From Nemorincola sp044225795 (lineage in GTDB: Bacteria > Bacteroidota > Bacteroidia > Chitinophagales > Chitinophagaceae), in contig JBGAIF010000005.1 of assembly GCA_044225795.1 (NCBI GenBank), positions 245,013 through 309,012 on the forward strand: a stretch of DNA of 64,000 nucleotides, in the 5' to 3' direction. Positions 1 through 8,274 of the stretch are shown in pieces (the stretch's first letter is position 1; every line of letters begins with the position of its first letter). The notes below the pieces were generated by a model. The model was given only the letters and a program-made list of their open reading frames with translations, was not told where the DNA came from and did no database searches. A program made the position numbers and the translations under genes.

Positions 1-577
1 GAATACTTTTGCTCACCTTTGCCGCAAGCTCCAGGTATTTGTCTGCACTTCCGCTGTCGTCCTGTTGCATGTATATGTTGGCAATGTTCAGGTAGTTCAG
101 CATCAAACCCTCGTGGTCCGACTGGTTTTCCCTCATTTTTAGCGACTCCAAAAAGTACTTGAGCGCCACATCATAGTTTCCCTTACCCGCCTCTATGGCT
201 CCCAATCCATTGATCATACGAGCTTCTCCGTATGCATCATTATGAACCTTGAATACTTCCAGTGCAGATTGAAAACGTTTCCTGGCAAGTTCTATCCGGC
301 CTTGCTTCCTGTCTATGATACCCAAATGCTCCAGTATGATACCCTCACCCAAAGCATAATTCTTGCTTATGGCATAGTTTATAGCTTGTTGTCCATAATG
401 CTCAGCCGAATCGGGCTTTTCGAGGCTGAAGTACGAGATGATCTTTTTGTAAACAGATATCTTTTGCGAATCCGCTGATGCCCGGTTGAGCATGGCCTTA
501 AGATCACTTATTGATTCCTGCGCTGAAACCAGGCCGGGCAATACAATGAAACATATAACAAAAAACCAACTCCTCAT
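1..577 (-). CDS. Exported TPR protein, N-terminal part (C-terminus beyond left edge)
   Basis: An open minus-strand frame runs from the ATG at 577 to the window edge without a stop (about 192 residues visible). It begins with a typical Bacteroidota signal peptide (MRSWFFVICFIVLPGLVSAQ), then helical repeats of TPR type: paired helices with A-x-Y-G-Q and G-x-I-x-x-x-x-G-x-x-x-x-A patterns, and sets such as LNYLNIANIYMQQ. In this phylum such exported TPR arrays commonly precede a membrane helix and either a histidine kinase or a LuxR-type HTH domain; which one applies here cannot be seen. A 12-bp perfect palindrome lies just upstream (590-601). The call as a TPR protein is secure; its regulatory role is inference. 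Confidence 0.8.
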   Translation of the reverse strand, partial: MRSWFFVICFIVLPGLVSAQESISDLKAMLNRASADSQKISVYKKIISYFSLEKPDSAEHYGQQAINYAISKNYALGEGIILEHLGIIDRKQGRIELARKRFQSALEVFKVHNDAYGEARMINGLGAIEAGKGNYDVALKYFLESLKMRENQSDHEGLMLNYLNIANIYMQQDDSGSADKYLELAAKVSKSI

Positions 578-589
578 CTTATGGCTGCA

Positions 590-601
590 ATTGTGCACAA
601 T
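590..601. promoter_or_regulatory. 12-bp palindrome upstream of the TPR gene
   Basis: ATTGTGCACAAT is a perfect inverted repeat ending 13 bases upstream of the minus-strand start at 577. It could be an operator for the TPR gene. The 180-base spacer to bioB shows no other obvious element; no clear BirA box was found in front of bioB. Confidence 0.3.
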
Positions 602-756
602 ATACAGCTTTTATTATTTGCATACATTAACATGACCATAAAACACTGTTCATCAATAATTTATGACATAATGTAGCAACATGCATTATTCAGGAATACC
701 CACGATTTTAATTACTCCCGAAAATCCGATAGCTTCGCACTGGCAAATTATTATAT

Positions 757-1764
757 ATGGGTGTTATTCGTCATGACTGGACCAGCGAGCAAATAAAAGA
801 TATCTATAACCGTCCGTTACTTTCTCTGGTATTGGATGCAGCTATTGTGCACAGGGAAGATCATGTATTTGGTGAAGTTCAGATCAGCAGCCTGCTCTCT
901 ATCAAGACCGGCGGATGCTCTGAGGACTGTGCTTACTGTCCGCAGGCCGCACGCTACCAGACTGGTGTGAACGTGCATGCGCTCATGAAAACTGACGAAG
1001 TGGTCGAGTCGGCAAAAAGAGCAAAAGAAGGCGGTGCTTCCCGTTTTTGCATGGGCGCAGCCTGGCGCGAGGTACGCGACAACCGCGACTTCGACCGCGT
1101 GCTGGACATGGTGAAGGAGGTGAACAAACTGGATATGGAAGTTTGCTGTACACTGGGTATGCTCACGCCTCAGCAGGCCGAGCGCCTGGCAGAGGCAGGC
1201 TTGTATGCCTACAACCACAATGTAGATACATCAGAAGAACATTATAGCGAGGTGATCACTACACGTACATACGACGACCGTCTGCAAACTTTATCCAACG
1301 TCCGTAAGGCAGGTATCTCAGTTTGCTCAGGTGGCATCATTGGCCTTGGCGAATCAGACCATGACCGTGTGGGTATGTTGTTGACGCTTGCTAATCTGCC
1401 TCAGCATCCTGAGTCAGTTCCGATCAATGTTCTGGTCCCTGTTGCCGGTACGCCACTTGCTGAGAACAAGCGTGTTCCGTTCGACCAATTGGTGCGTATG
1501 ATAGCTACGGCCCGTATAGTGATGCCTCATTCAGCAGTACGCCTCTCAGCAGGCCGCCTGGAGCTCTCTATTGCGGAGCAGGCACTGTGTTTCCTGGCCG
1601 GTGCTAATTCCATTTTTGCCGGAGACAAGCTCCTGACCACTCCTAATCCTGAATACAATAGCGACATGGCTATGTTCGAACTGTTGGGGTTGACGCCCAA
1701 AGCAGCCTTTGCCGATGGCCATCCTAAAGACAGGAAGCAGGAAATGGAAGAGGCTATCTCTTAA
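757..1764 (+). CDS. bioB: Biotin synthase
   Basis: Radical SAM enzyme inserting sulphur into dethiobiotin, the last step of biotin synthesis. The CxxxCxxC motif for the 4Fe-4S cluster is at Cys54/58/61 (CSEDCAYC). The second-cluster ligands are also visible: Cys98 (RFCMGAAWR), the Cys130/131 pair, Cys190 (VCSGGIIG) and Arg262 (RLSAGR), matching the order in E. coli BioB. At 335 residues the length is normal. It is the first gene of a four-gene operon; bioF starts 10 bases after its stop. Iron-sulphur assembly genes (iscSUA) lie 2.5 kb downstream on the other strand. Confidence 0.98.
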   Translation: MGVIRHDWTSEQIKDIYNRPLLSLVLDAAIVHREDHVFGEVQISSLLSIKTGGCSEDCAYCPQAARYQTGVNVHALMKTDEVVESAKRAKEGGASRFCMGAAWREVRDNRDFDRVLDMVKEVNKLDMEVCCTLGMLTPQQAERLAEAGLYAYNHNVDTSEEHYSEVITTRTYDDRLQTLSNVRKAGISVCSGGIIGLGESDHDRVGMLLTLANLPQHPESVPINVLVPVAGTPLAENKRVPFDQLVRMIATARIVMPHSAVRLSAGRLELSIAEQALCFLAGANSIFAGDKLLTTPNPEYNSDMAMFELLGLTPKAAFADGHPKDRKQEMEEAIS

Positions 1765-1773
1765 AGACATTTC

Positions 1774-2901
1774 ATGAACCGCGTTGAGCAATATCTGTCC
1801 CGGAAATTAGAAGAAAGAACTCTTACCGGTAATCTACGTGAGTTAAGAACTTTCAGAGCCCCGGTCGATCTGTTCTCAAACGACTACCTGGGATTAGCAA
1901 CCTCTGGAGTTTTGACAAAGTCGGTCAAGAATAACTTCCCAGGTGGCATCGCTTCCGGATCTACCGGATCAAGATTGCTGTCCGGCAATACTGCCGAAGC
2001 AGAAGCACTCGAAGCAACGATAGCTCATTTCCATAAAGCGGAAGCAGCCCTTCTTTTCAACTCCGGGTACGATGCCAACGTAGGTCTTATCTCTTCAATT
2101 GCCACCCGGCATACAACAATACTCTACGATGAGCTGTGCCATGCCAGTATCATAGACGGCATACGTCTGGCACAGTGTACTGATAAATTCAGGTTTGCAC
2201 ATAATGGCCTTACCGAACTGGAAGAAAAACTCAGCAAATATGCCGGAGAAGACCCTGTCATTGTTATTACTGAGTCTGTCTTTTCAATGGATGGAGACCT
2301 AGCTCCCCTAACCGAAATGGTAGCGTTATGCGAACGGTTTGGCGCGCAACTGATAGTAGATGAAGCTCATGCTACCGGCGTTTTCGGCAAACACGGAGAA
2401 GGATTGGTTTGTGCATTAGGACTGGAACACAGGGTCTTTGCACGTATACATACATTTGGCAAAGCACTGGGTTGCCATGGTGCAGCAGTTGTCGGCAACG
2501 AACTTACTAAAAGGTTCCTGGTCAACTTTGCACGTACATTCATTTATACAACTGCCCTGCCCCTGCATGCTATATACACTGCTACTGCAGCATATCAGTA
2601 TCTGCAAGGCGATTCCTTTACCAATGAACCCTTGCATGAGCTTATCACCTTCTTTCGCATGCAGGCAGCTTCATCCGGCATCCGGGGTTGGACCAATAGT
2701 ACCAGTGCGATACAGGCTTTGGTCATCGGCGATAATACCAGGACAAAACATCTGGCCACACAGTTACAGGCAGCGGGCATGCAGATCAATCCCATTATGC
2801 ACCCTACGGTGCCGCCGGGAATGGAAAGGCTGCGCATATGCCTGCACACATTTAATACCATAGAGCAAATAAAAGATCTGTTCGATAAACTAAGACAATG
2901 A
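1774..2901 (+). CDS. bioF: 8-amino-7-oxononanoate synthase
   Basis: PLP-dependent condensation of pimeloyl thioester with L-alanine, the first committed ring-forming step of biotin synthesis. Alpha-oxoamine synthase features are visible: GSTGSRLLSGN near 62-72, His123 in LCHAS, the DEAH box at 196-199 (VDEAHATG), and the Schiff-base lysine at about 230 in HTFGKALGCHGA. The 375 residues match the family. The stop overlaps the bioD start by ATGA, indicating translational coupling. It could formally be a related KBL-type synthase, but the operon settles BioF. Confidence 0.96.
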   Translation: MNRVEQYLSRKLEERTLTGNLRELRTFRAPVDLFSNDYLGLATSGVLTKSVKNNFPGGIASGSTGSRLLSGNTAEAEALEATIAHFHKAEAALLFNSGYDANVGLISSIATRHTTILYDELCHASIIDGIRLAQCTDKFRFAHNGLTELEEKLSKYAGEDPVIVITESVFSMDGDLAPLTEMVALCERFGAQLIVDEAHATGVFGKHGEGLVCALGLEHRVFARIHTFGKALGCHGAAVVGNELTKRFLVNFARTFIYTTALPLHAIYTATAAYQYLQGDSFTNEPLHELITFFRMQAASSGIRGWTNSTSAIQALVIGDNTRTKHLATQLQAAGMQINPIMHPTVPPGMERLRICLHTFNTIEQIKDLFDKLRQ

Positions 2902-3566
2902 GCGTAGATAATTCAATAGCAATTGCAGGGATACACACCGGGGCCGGAAAAACAATAGCATCTGCGGTCATTGCAGAAGCAATTGGCGCTGATTACTGGA
3001 AGCCCGTACAGGCAGGGTCTGAAGAAAGGGACATGGTGAAGGTAAAAGAACTACTGACGGATGGGGCCGGCAGGGTGCATGACGAGGCGATACTGCTGTC
3101 TCAGCCTATGTCGCCACACGCTGCCGCGCATATAGATAATGTGGAGATAGACTACCGTCAGTTCACCTGGCCGGAAACAAAAAAGATAATGCTGGTAGAG
3201 ACTGCCGGCGGATTATTATCTCCCATGTCAGACCAGACAACTATGGCAGACTTTATAAAACACTACCACCTGCCTGTGATATTGATCGTTCAGAATTATC
3301 TCGGCAGCATCAACCATACGCTGATGACGCTGGAAGTGATGAGAGCACGGCATATCCGGTTGATAGGCATTGTGATATGTGGCGGAGAAAATCAATCCTC
3401 CGAGTCGTTCATCTCCAATTATGCCAATGTCTCTATCATAGCCCGCATACCCAACATGCAGGAGATCACAAATGCAACAGTAAAACAAGTGGCAGAAACT
3501 ATAAAACCTGCTCTGCTGAATTTCTTATCCATATCCGGTTTTAACCCCGGCAATGTATATTTTTGA
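2898..3566 (+). CDS. bioD: Dethiobiotin synthetase
   Basis: ATP-dependent carboxylation of 7,8-diaminopelargonate (DAPA) to dethiobiotin. The P-loop GIHTGAGKT is at residues 11-19, and KPVQAGSE and VETAGGLLSPM are the substrate and magnesium loops typical of BioD. The length of 222 residues is normal. The start overlaps the bioF stop (ATGA). The C-terminus reaches into the region of the longest possible bioA start. Confidence 0.95.
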   Translation: MSVDNSIAIAGIHTGAGKTIASAVIAEAIGADYWKPVQAGSEERDMVKVKELLTDGAGRVHDEAILLSQPMSPHAAAHIDNVEIDYRQFTWPETKKIMLVETAGGLLSPMSDQTTMADFIKHYHLPVILIVQNYLGSINHTLMTLEVMRARHIRLIGIVICGGENQSSESFISNYANVSIIARIPNMQEITNATVKQVAETIKPALLNFLSISGFNPGNVYF

Positions 3567-4854
3567 TACAATGACGTTAAGAGAGCGCGACAGCAAAGTG
3601 ATCTGGCACCCATATACTCCTATGAAGATATGGCCGGAAGCAATTGCCATCAAACGTGGCGAGGGACTCTACCTTATTGATGAGGATGGGAAGCGGTATA
3701 TCGATGCTATCTCATCATGGTGGGTCAATCTTCATGGGCACGCGCATCCATACATTGCACAAAAGGTCAGCGAGCAACTGAATACACTGGAGCATTGCAT
3801 ATTTGCAGGCTTCACCCACGAACCTGCGGTACAGTTGGCAGAGCGGCTGCTGAAAATACTCCCGGGCAATATGAGCCGTATATTCTATTCCGACAATGGC
3901 TCTACTGCTGTTGAGGTGGCTATCAAGATGTCGCTGCAGTACTGGAAAAATAAAGGGGTAAAGAAAAAAAGGCTGATTGCACTCGAGAATGCTTACCATG
4001 GCGACACCTTCGGAGCAATGGCTGTGAGCGGCAGAAGTGTGTTCACAGAAGCATTCAAAGACCTCCTGTTCGATGTCACCTTTATTCCCTTCCCCGCAAA
4101 AGACAACCGCGCAACCAGCATCGAGAAACTTGAAGAAGTGCTGATGAAGGGAGATGTTGCTGCATTTATTGCAGAACCACTGGTTCAGGGGTCTGCCGGC
4201 ATGCAGATGTACGACGCTGATGTGCTGTCGCACTTTTTCCGGCTGTGCCGCAAGCACAATGTGCATATCATTGCCGACGAAGTGATGACCGGCTTCGGGC
4301 GCACCGGATCATTGTTCGCCTGCGAACATATTTCCGTATCACCCGATATCATGTGCCTGTCAAAAGGCCTCACCGGTGGCACTATGCCATTGGGGGTCAC
4401 CGCCTGCACACAAGATATTTTTGATGCCTTCTACGATGACGACCGTACAAAGACTTTGTATCACGGGCACTCATTCACCGCCAACCCCGTAGCCTGTGCC
4501 GCGTCCCTGGCCAGCATGGACCTTCTGTTGCAGGATAGTTGTGCACAAAGCAGGCAACGCATAATAGACGCGCACAAAACCTTTGCTGCCTCTGTAAAGA
4601 ATGACCCGTTACTTGCAGATGTCCGTCAGACGGGCACCATACTTGCTTTGGAGCTGCGTACAGACACCCCTTCTTATCATAGCGGCCTCCGTGATATTAT
4701 GTACCGCTTCTTTCTCGACAGGAAGATCATCATGCGTCCGCTCGGCAACATTATCTACATACTGCCGCCATATTGTATCACTAACGAGGAATTGGAGTAC
4801 ATCTATGCTTCTATCAGGGATTTATTGAAACATTTATCCGAAAAGAATGGATAA
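3553..4854 (+). CDS. bioA: Adenosylmethionine-8-amino-7-oxononanoate aminotransferase
   Basis: Class III PLP aminotransferase making DAPA with SAM as amino donor. The SSWWVNLHGHAHP region, the NGSTAVEVA phosphate loop, Asp242 in ADEVMTGFGR and the Schiff-base Lys271 in LSKGLTGG identify BioA. The longest frame starts at 3553, inside bioD by 14 bases; an internal ATG at 3571 (MTLRERD) begins just after the bioD stop and would give a 427-residue protein that aligns better with usual BioA starts. Neither start has a clear ribosome binding site. It is the last gene of the biotin operon and converges on the minus-strand gene ending at 4863 with only 8 bases between, so no separate terminator fits. 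Confidence 0.95.
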   Translation: MYIFDTMTLRERDSKVIWHPYTPMKIWPEAIAIKRGEGLYLIDEDGKRYIDAISSWWVNLHGHAHPYIAQKVSEQLNTLEHCIFAGFTHEPAVQLAERLLKILPGNMSRIFYSDNGSTAVEVAIKMSLQYWKNKGVKKKRLIALENAYHGDTFGAMAVSGRSVFTEAFKDLLFDVTFIPFPAKDNRATSIEKLEEVLMKGDVAAFIAEPLVQGSAGMQMYDADVLSHFFRLCRKHNVHIIADEVMTGFGRTGSLFACEHISVSPDIMCLSKGLTGGTMPLGVTACTQDIFDAFYDDDRTKTLYHGHSFTANPVACAASLASMDLLLQDSCAQSRQRIIDAHKTFAASVKNDPLLADVRQTGTILALELRTDTPSYHSGLRDIMYRFFLDRKIIMRPLGNIIYILPPYCITNEELEYIYASIRDLLKHLSEKNG

Positions 4855-4862
4855 CGTGCAGT

Positions 4863-6665
4863 CTATTCCGTAAATCCTGTCACCTGCAAATTGTCAACCG
4901 TCAGCTCTTTGTCGCTGAGTACATTCTTGAACCATATTTGCAGAGAGTCGTAGTGCTCCCGTGGCAGTTTCATATCCAGCGATATATCTTTCGTCTCACC
5001 CTCGTTGATAAGGCGTTGTATGCGCAGCATATTATACTTCGCGCTTTTGTTGGTGTCGGTCTCTCCGGCCACTTTCAGTTTCACGATGAACTGGGCCATG
5101 TTCCAGCCATACCATTCCTTCTGTCCGCAACCGAATGTCGCCTTCACTCTTATCCATTGCATATCCTTTCCATCAAACGGTATGCTGATCCTGGGCGTTA
5201 TTTGTCCTCCCCTTATCAATAATGACCGCGCCCCTGCTATCGCCTTGCTTGTATAAAAGCTACCTGAGTCCTGCTCAAAACCGTATTCATAAACTGTCCG
5301 CATGTTTTTAGGCACACCTTCATACAGGTCGGTATTATCTCTGAGCACCTCAGTCGCTTTGGGGGCACTCCACCTTCCTGCCACACGCCAGAAATATTTA
5401 TTGGTCATGAAGTCAGGATCATACAAAGCACCCTTATGGTAATGATAGGTGATCCACACATTGAAGTACATGAATAACAGTATTACAGGCAGCAAGACCA
5501 CAGCCAAAACCTTCCGCTCCAGCACCACCTCTATCAATGCGGCTATCGGAAAAACCAGTATGGGATAGCTTTGTATCATTGCCCGGCCACCATACCACCA
5601 TATATCCCACGAGCACACGATATAATAATTGACGAAGAAGAAGACCAGTATCGCTAACCTGTTCTTTCCTTTAAAAAGAAACGGCAACACACCAGGGAAG
5701 GCAAGCAACATCATTGGAGCGTAGATGAGCCAGCCGCTTCTGTAACTCACAGTATAAGGCCTGAAGTTCGGGCGCAGGAAAGAGAAGCCCTGATCGCCAT
5801 AGCTATATACCAGCCAATGCCCCGATACGTACTTCCAGTAAACAAACTGAACAGACACCACAAGGAAGGCACATACTACCGCAGTCATGAACGAGCCTGC
5901 ATTGCGCATATAAGATCCGATCTGCTTTTTGATAGCAGTCGGGGAAATTCCTTCCATGCCCCACAGCAGAGGAATAAGGCACGATACTATATCAGTGAAC
6001 CTGGTCAGCGTAGCAAGCCCTACCAACAATCCCACCCTGATAGCATACCTGCGTTCAAATGTCTGGTAGAAATAATGGGTATTCAGCAGCAGGAAAACAT
6101 ATACTGTGAACAGCCAGCTATGGGTCATACCATTGTCTATGGCGGCATATTCAATATAGTTGGTGCCTGCGGCTATAAGGAACAGCGCTGCCGCCGTTAC
6201 CGCATCGCTGTAATAGAACAACAATAACTTCCTCAGATACCACAACCCCATTATGGCTACCAGGAAACCGCCTAACTGCAATGCCAACTGGTACGGCAGC
6301 GAAAATCCATCGCACGGATATCCGAACATGCCCGCGGTAAGGTGAGCAGCAGTAAAGAAAGGCAGGTACATCAGTGCCATACCCGATGAGTACTTCATGA
6401 CATAGTTACCGTTCTCTGCCTTGGTAGCCTGCTGAAAATCTGAATTCGTAGGATGATATCTGGAAACAATACTGTCCTTGAACCCCTGGTGCTTAATGTC
6501 ATGATAAATGAAAAGAGAAGGCAGATACCAGTAATAACCAGATACATCCCAGGATATGGTTGCCTCTGAATTTGGCTGTTTCCACCGGGGGTAAAAGAAA
6601 AAGCCCGCATAGCACATCAGTACAACACATAGAAACCAGCTATATCCTGAAAGTTTATGTTGCAT
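4863..6665 (-). CDS. Polytopic membrane protein, GT-C glycosyltransferase-like
   Basis: 600 residues with an N-terminal hydrophobic helix, an exoplasmic loop containing SWDVSGYYWYLPS (an acidic residue in the first loop, as in GT-C enzymes), about ten membrane segments to roughly residue 410, and a soluble C-terminal beta-rich domain of about 170 residues. This layout is that of lipid-linked-sugar-dependent GT-C transferases, although no single named family can be assigned from sequence alone. It stands alone, convergent with bioA. The window holds four other GT-C-like proteins (32868-41503), but this one lacks TPRs. The start at 6665 is followed by a plausible signal-anchor. Confidence 0.6.
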   Translation of the reverse strand: MQHKLSGYSWFLCVVLMCYAGFFFYPRWKQPNSEATISWDVSGYYWYLPSLFIYHDIKHQGFKDSIVSRYHPTNSDFQQATKAENGNYVMKYSSGMALMYLPFFTAAHLTAGMFGYPCDGFSLPYQLALQLGGFLVAIMGLWYLRKLLLFYYSDAVTAAALFLIAAGTNYIEYAAIDNGMTHSWLFTVYVFLLLNTHYFYQTFERRYAIRVGLLVGLATLTRFTDIVSCLIPLLWGMEGISPTAIKKQIGSYMRNAGSFMTAVVCAFLVVSVQFVYWKYVSGHWLVYSYGDQGFSFLRPNFRPYTVSYRSGWLIYAPMMLLAFPGVLPFLFKGKNRLAILVFFFVNYYIVCSWDIWWYGGRAMIQSYPILVFPIAALIEVVLERKVLAVVLLPVILLFMYFNVWITYHYHKGALYDPDFMTNKYFWRVAGRWSAPKATEVLRDNTDLYEGVPKNMRTVYEYGFEQDSGSFYTSKAIAGARSLLIRGGQITPRISIPFDGKDMQWIRVKATFGCGQKEWYGWNMAQFIVKLKVAGETDTNKSAKYNMLRIQRLINEGETKDISLDMKLPREHYDSLQIWFKNVLSDKELTVDNLQVTGFTE

Positions 6666-6726
6666 ATGCAGGGCGGATGCAGGCTAAGGTAATTGATTTA
6701 TGCAAGTTTTTGTTAAACTACATCCT

Positions 6727-6734
6727 TACTTTTG
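6727..6734 (+). promoter_or_regulatory. Bacteroidota-type -7 element (TAnnTTTG)
   Basis: TACTTTTG fits the phylum consensus and lies 62 bases upstream of the TTG start at 6797. A T-rich stretch ending in TTTTTG at 6707-6712 could be the upstream element, but the spacing is short. Confidence 0.35.
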
Positions 6735-6796
6735 CGCTCACAAATGCGTTACTTACCTTTACGCAGATACATTTTACACAATTATAATTTCATACT

Positions 6797-7318
6797 TTGA
6801 AAGCATTTCGACAGGTCATACTTTCCGCTTTACTCACGCTGGGGGCATTTACATCAGTAGTATTCTATACCAGTTGTAAGAACAAATGCGGCAGCATTAC
6901 CTGCCAGAACGGAGGAACCTGTTCCGATAATAAATGCAGTTGCCCTACCGGTTATTACAATAATGCCTGCCAGTCTGCCTGGGACGATCCGCTGATAGGC
7001 ACTTACCATTGCAGCCGCTCCGGTTGTTCCCCCGCTGTGATAGGTGTCAATGCATGGACGAGCACCATTACCAAGAACTCTGTGTACAGCGGCTATACCA
7101 TCAACATCTCCAACTTCGACAACTCTAATACCATAGTTACCGGTACAGTTGACAGTGCCATAGGTGGTATCAATCATATTGTTGTAGCTCCTGCTCCGGG
7201 TACTTTCGGGGTTAATGCTACCGGCACATACGAGAACGGCGTCATCAAGTTGCAGTTCACCACCGCGTCTTCTACCGGCGCAGGCTATTCCTGCAATATG
7301 GAGCTGGTAAAACAATAG
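6797..7318 (+). CDS. Lipoprotein with EGF-like cysteine module (TTG start)
   Basis: 173 residues. The start is TTG at 6797; the in-frame stop at 6785-6787 excludes any upstream ATG. A signal peptide ends in a lipobox-like YTSC at about residue 27, so it is probably anchored in the outer membrane or periplasm. Residues about 31-59 form an EGF-like module (CGSITCQNGGTC, then CSCPTGYYNNAC) with six regularly spaced cysteines. The rest looks beta-rich (DPLIGTYHC, YTINISNFDN, GTYENGVIKLQF), like small lipocalin-type Bacteroidota lipoproteins. A promoter-like TACTTTTG is at 6727-6734. Function unknown. Confidence 0.75.
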   Translation: MKAFRQVILSALLTLGAFTSVVFYTSCKNKCGSITCQNGGTCSDNKCSCPTGYYNNACQSAWDDPLIGTYHCSRSGCSPAVIGVNAWTSTITKNSVYSGYTINISNFDNSNTIVTGTVDSAIGGINHIVVAPAPGTFGVNATGTYENGVIKLQFTTASSTGAGYSCNMELVKQ

Positions 7319-7331
7319 TCTGAGAATGACA

Positions 7332-7353
7332 ACGGTTCACCGAAGTGAACCGT
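7332..7353. terminator. Hairpin between convergent genes
   Basis: ACGGTTCAC and GTGAACCGT (9-bp perfect arms, loop CGAA) sit between the lipoprotein gene and iscA. There is only a short T-rich tract (TTTTC) further on, so it is a likely but not strong bidirectional terminator. Confidence 0.5.
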
Positions 7354-7378
7354 AAGATCATTTTCTGTCTTCCTTAAA

Positions 7379-7705
7379 TTATACTGCAAAGCTCTCTCCG
7401 CAACCACAGCTACGGCTGGCATTTGGATTGTTGAAGTGAAATCCTTTCCCGTTCAGGCCATCGGAAAAATCGAGGGTCGTATCACACAGGTACAGAAAAC
7501 TCTTCAGATCTGTTACCAGTTTCACGCCATGGTCCTCAAACACCTGGTCCTTTGGCTGCGTTTCGTTATCAAAGTCCAGCTTGTACGATAGTCCCGAACA
7601 ACCGCCACCTACCACGCTCACACGAAGAAAATAATCCTCACCCAAACCGGAATCCTGTTTCAGCTTCATTACTTTCTCTTTTGCCCTGTCACTTACGTAA
7701 ATCAT
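7379..7705 (-). CDS. iscA: HesB/IscA family iron-sulphur assembly protein
   Basis: 108-residue A-type carrier that holds or transfers Fe-S clusters to apo-proteins. The three conserved cysteines are Cys36 (GGGCSGLSY) and the C-terminal CGC pair Cys100/Cys102 (SRSCGCGESF). It is the last gene of an iscS-iscU-iscA operon, 35 bases after iscU. IscA, SufA and ErpA cannot be separated by sequence alone; the operon favours IscA. Confidence 0.93.
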   Translation of the reverse strand: MIYVSDRAKEKVMKLKQDSGLGEDYFLRVSVVGGGCSGLSYKLDFDNETQPKDQVFEDHGVKLVTDLKSFLYLCDTTLDFSDGLNGKGFHFNNPNASRSCGCGESFAV

Positions 7706-7740
7706 TGAAAAAACTTTTTAGGGTCCTGCTTACAGAATCA

Positions 7741-8157
7741 TTAATGAGGTTTTTTCTCAGCTACCAGTTCAGGCAATCCGTTCTTTACACGGTAATCATT
7801 TATCGCGGCTTTGATCGCGTCCTCAGCAAGCACCGAACAGTGTATCTTCACAGGTGGCAGGTTCAGCTCTTCGACAATATCCATATTGTCTATGGTCAAT
7901 GCCTGGTCCACCGTCTTACCTTTCAGCCACTCTGTGGCCAGTGACGAAGAAGCAATTGCCGATCCGCAACCAAAGGTCTTGAACTTTGCGTCGCTGATCA
8001 CACCTGTGCTTTCATCCACCTCTATCTGCAGGCGCATCACGTCTCCACATTCAGGTGCACCCACCAGGCCGGTACCTACATTTTGTTTCCCTTTATCAAG
8101 TGTCCCAACATTCTTGGGATTCGAATAATGATCTATAACTTTTTCTGAGTATGCCAT
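7741..8157 (-). CDS. iscU: Iron-sulphur cluster scaffold IscU
   Basis: 138-residue scaffold on which IscS-derived sulphur and iron are assembled. Ligands visible: Cys37 with Asp39 (PECGDV), Cys64 (FGCGSAIASSS) and Cys107 (IHCSVLAED). The LPPVK chaperone-recognition motif (residues 100-104) that IscU presents to HscA is intact, although no hscA, hscB or ferredoxin gene is nearby. The start MAYSEKVIDHY is standard. Confidence 0.97.
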   Translation of the reverse strand: MAYSEKVIDHYSNPKNVGTLDKGKQNVGTGLVGAPECGDVMRLQIEVDESTGVISDAKFKTFGCGSAIASSSLATEWLKGKTVDQALTIDNMDIVEELNLPPVKIHCSVLAEDAIKAAINDYRVKNGLPELVAEKKPH

Positions 8158-8274
8158 TTTATTTGATTTGCGGTTAGCTAATAACTGATGCCCATCACTA
8201 ACCTTATTATTTATTCATTTTACTCTTTCCACCGATCAGGTGATTCTCACACGTGCTGATCAGTTAATTCATCT

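Noticed and set aside
242..478. Plus-strand 78-codon frame at the left edge
   Set aside because: Antisense to the TPR gene, which has a signal peptide and clear repeats.
602..756. BirA operator in front of bioB
   Set aside because: No TTGTAAAC/GTTTACAA-like inverted pair with proper spacing was found; regulation of bioB cannot be read from the sequence.
3553..3570. Frameshift between bioD and bioA
   Set aside because: The overlap is explained by an alternative upstream bioA start; both proteins are full length.
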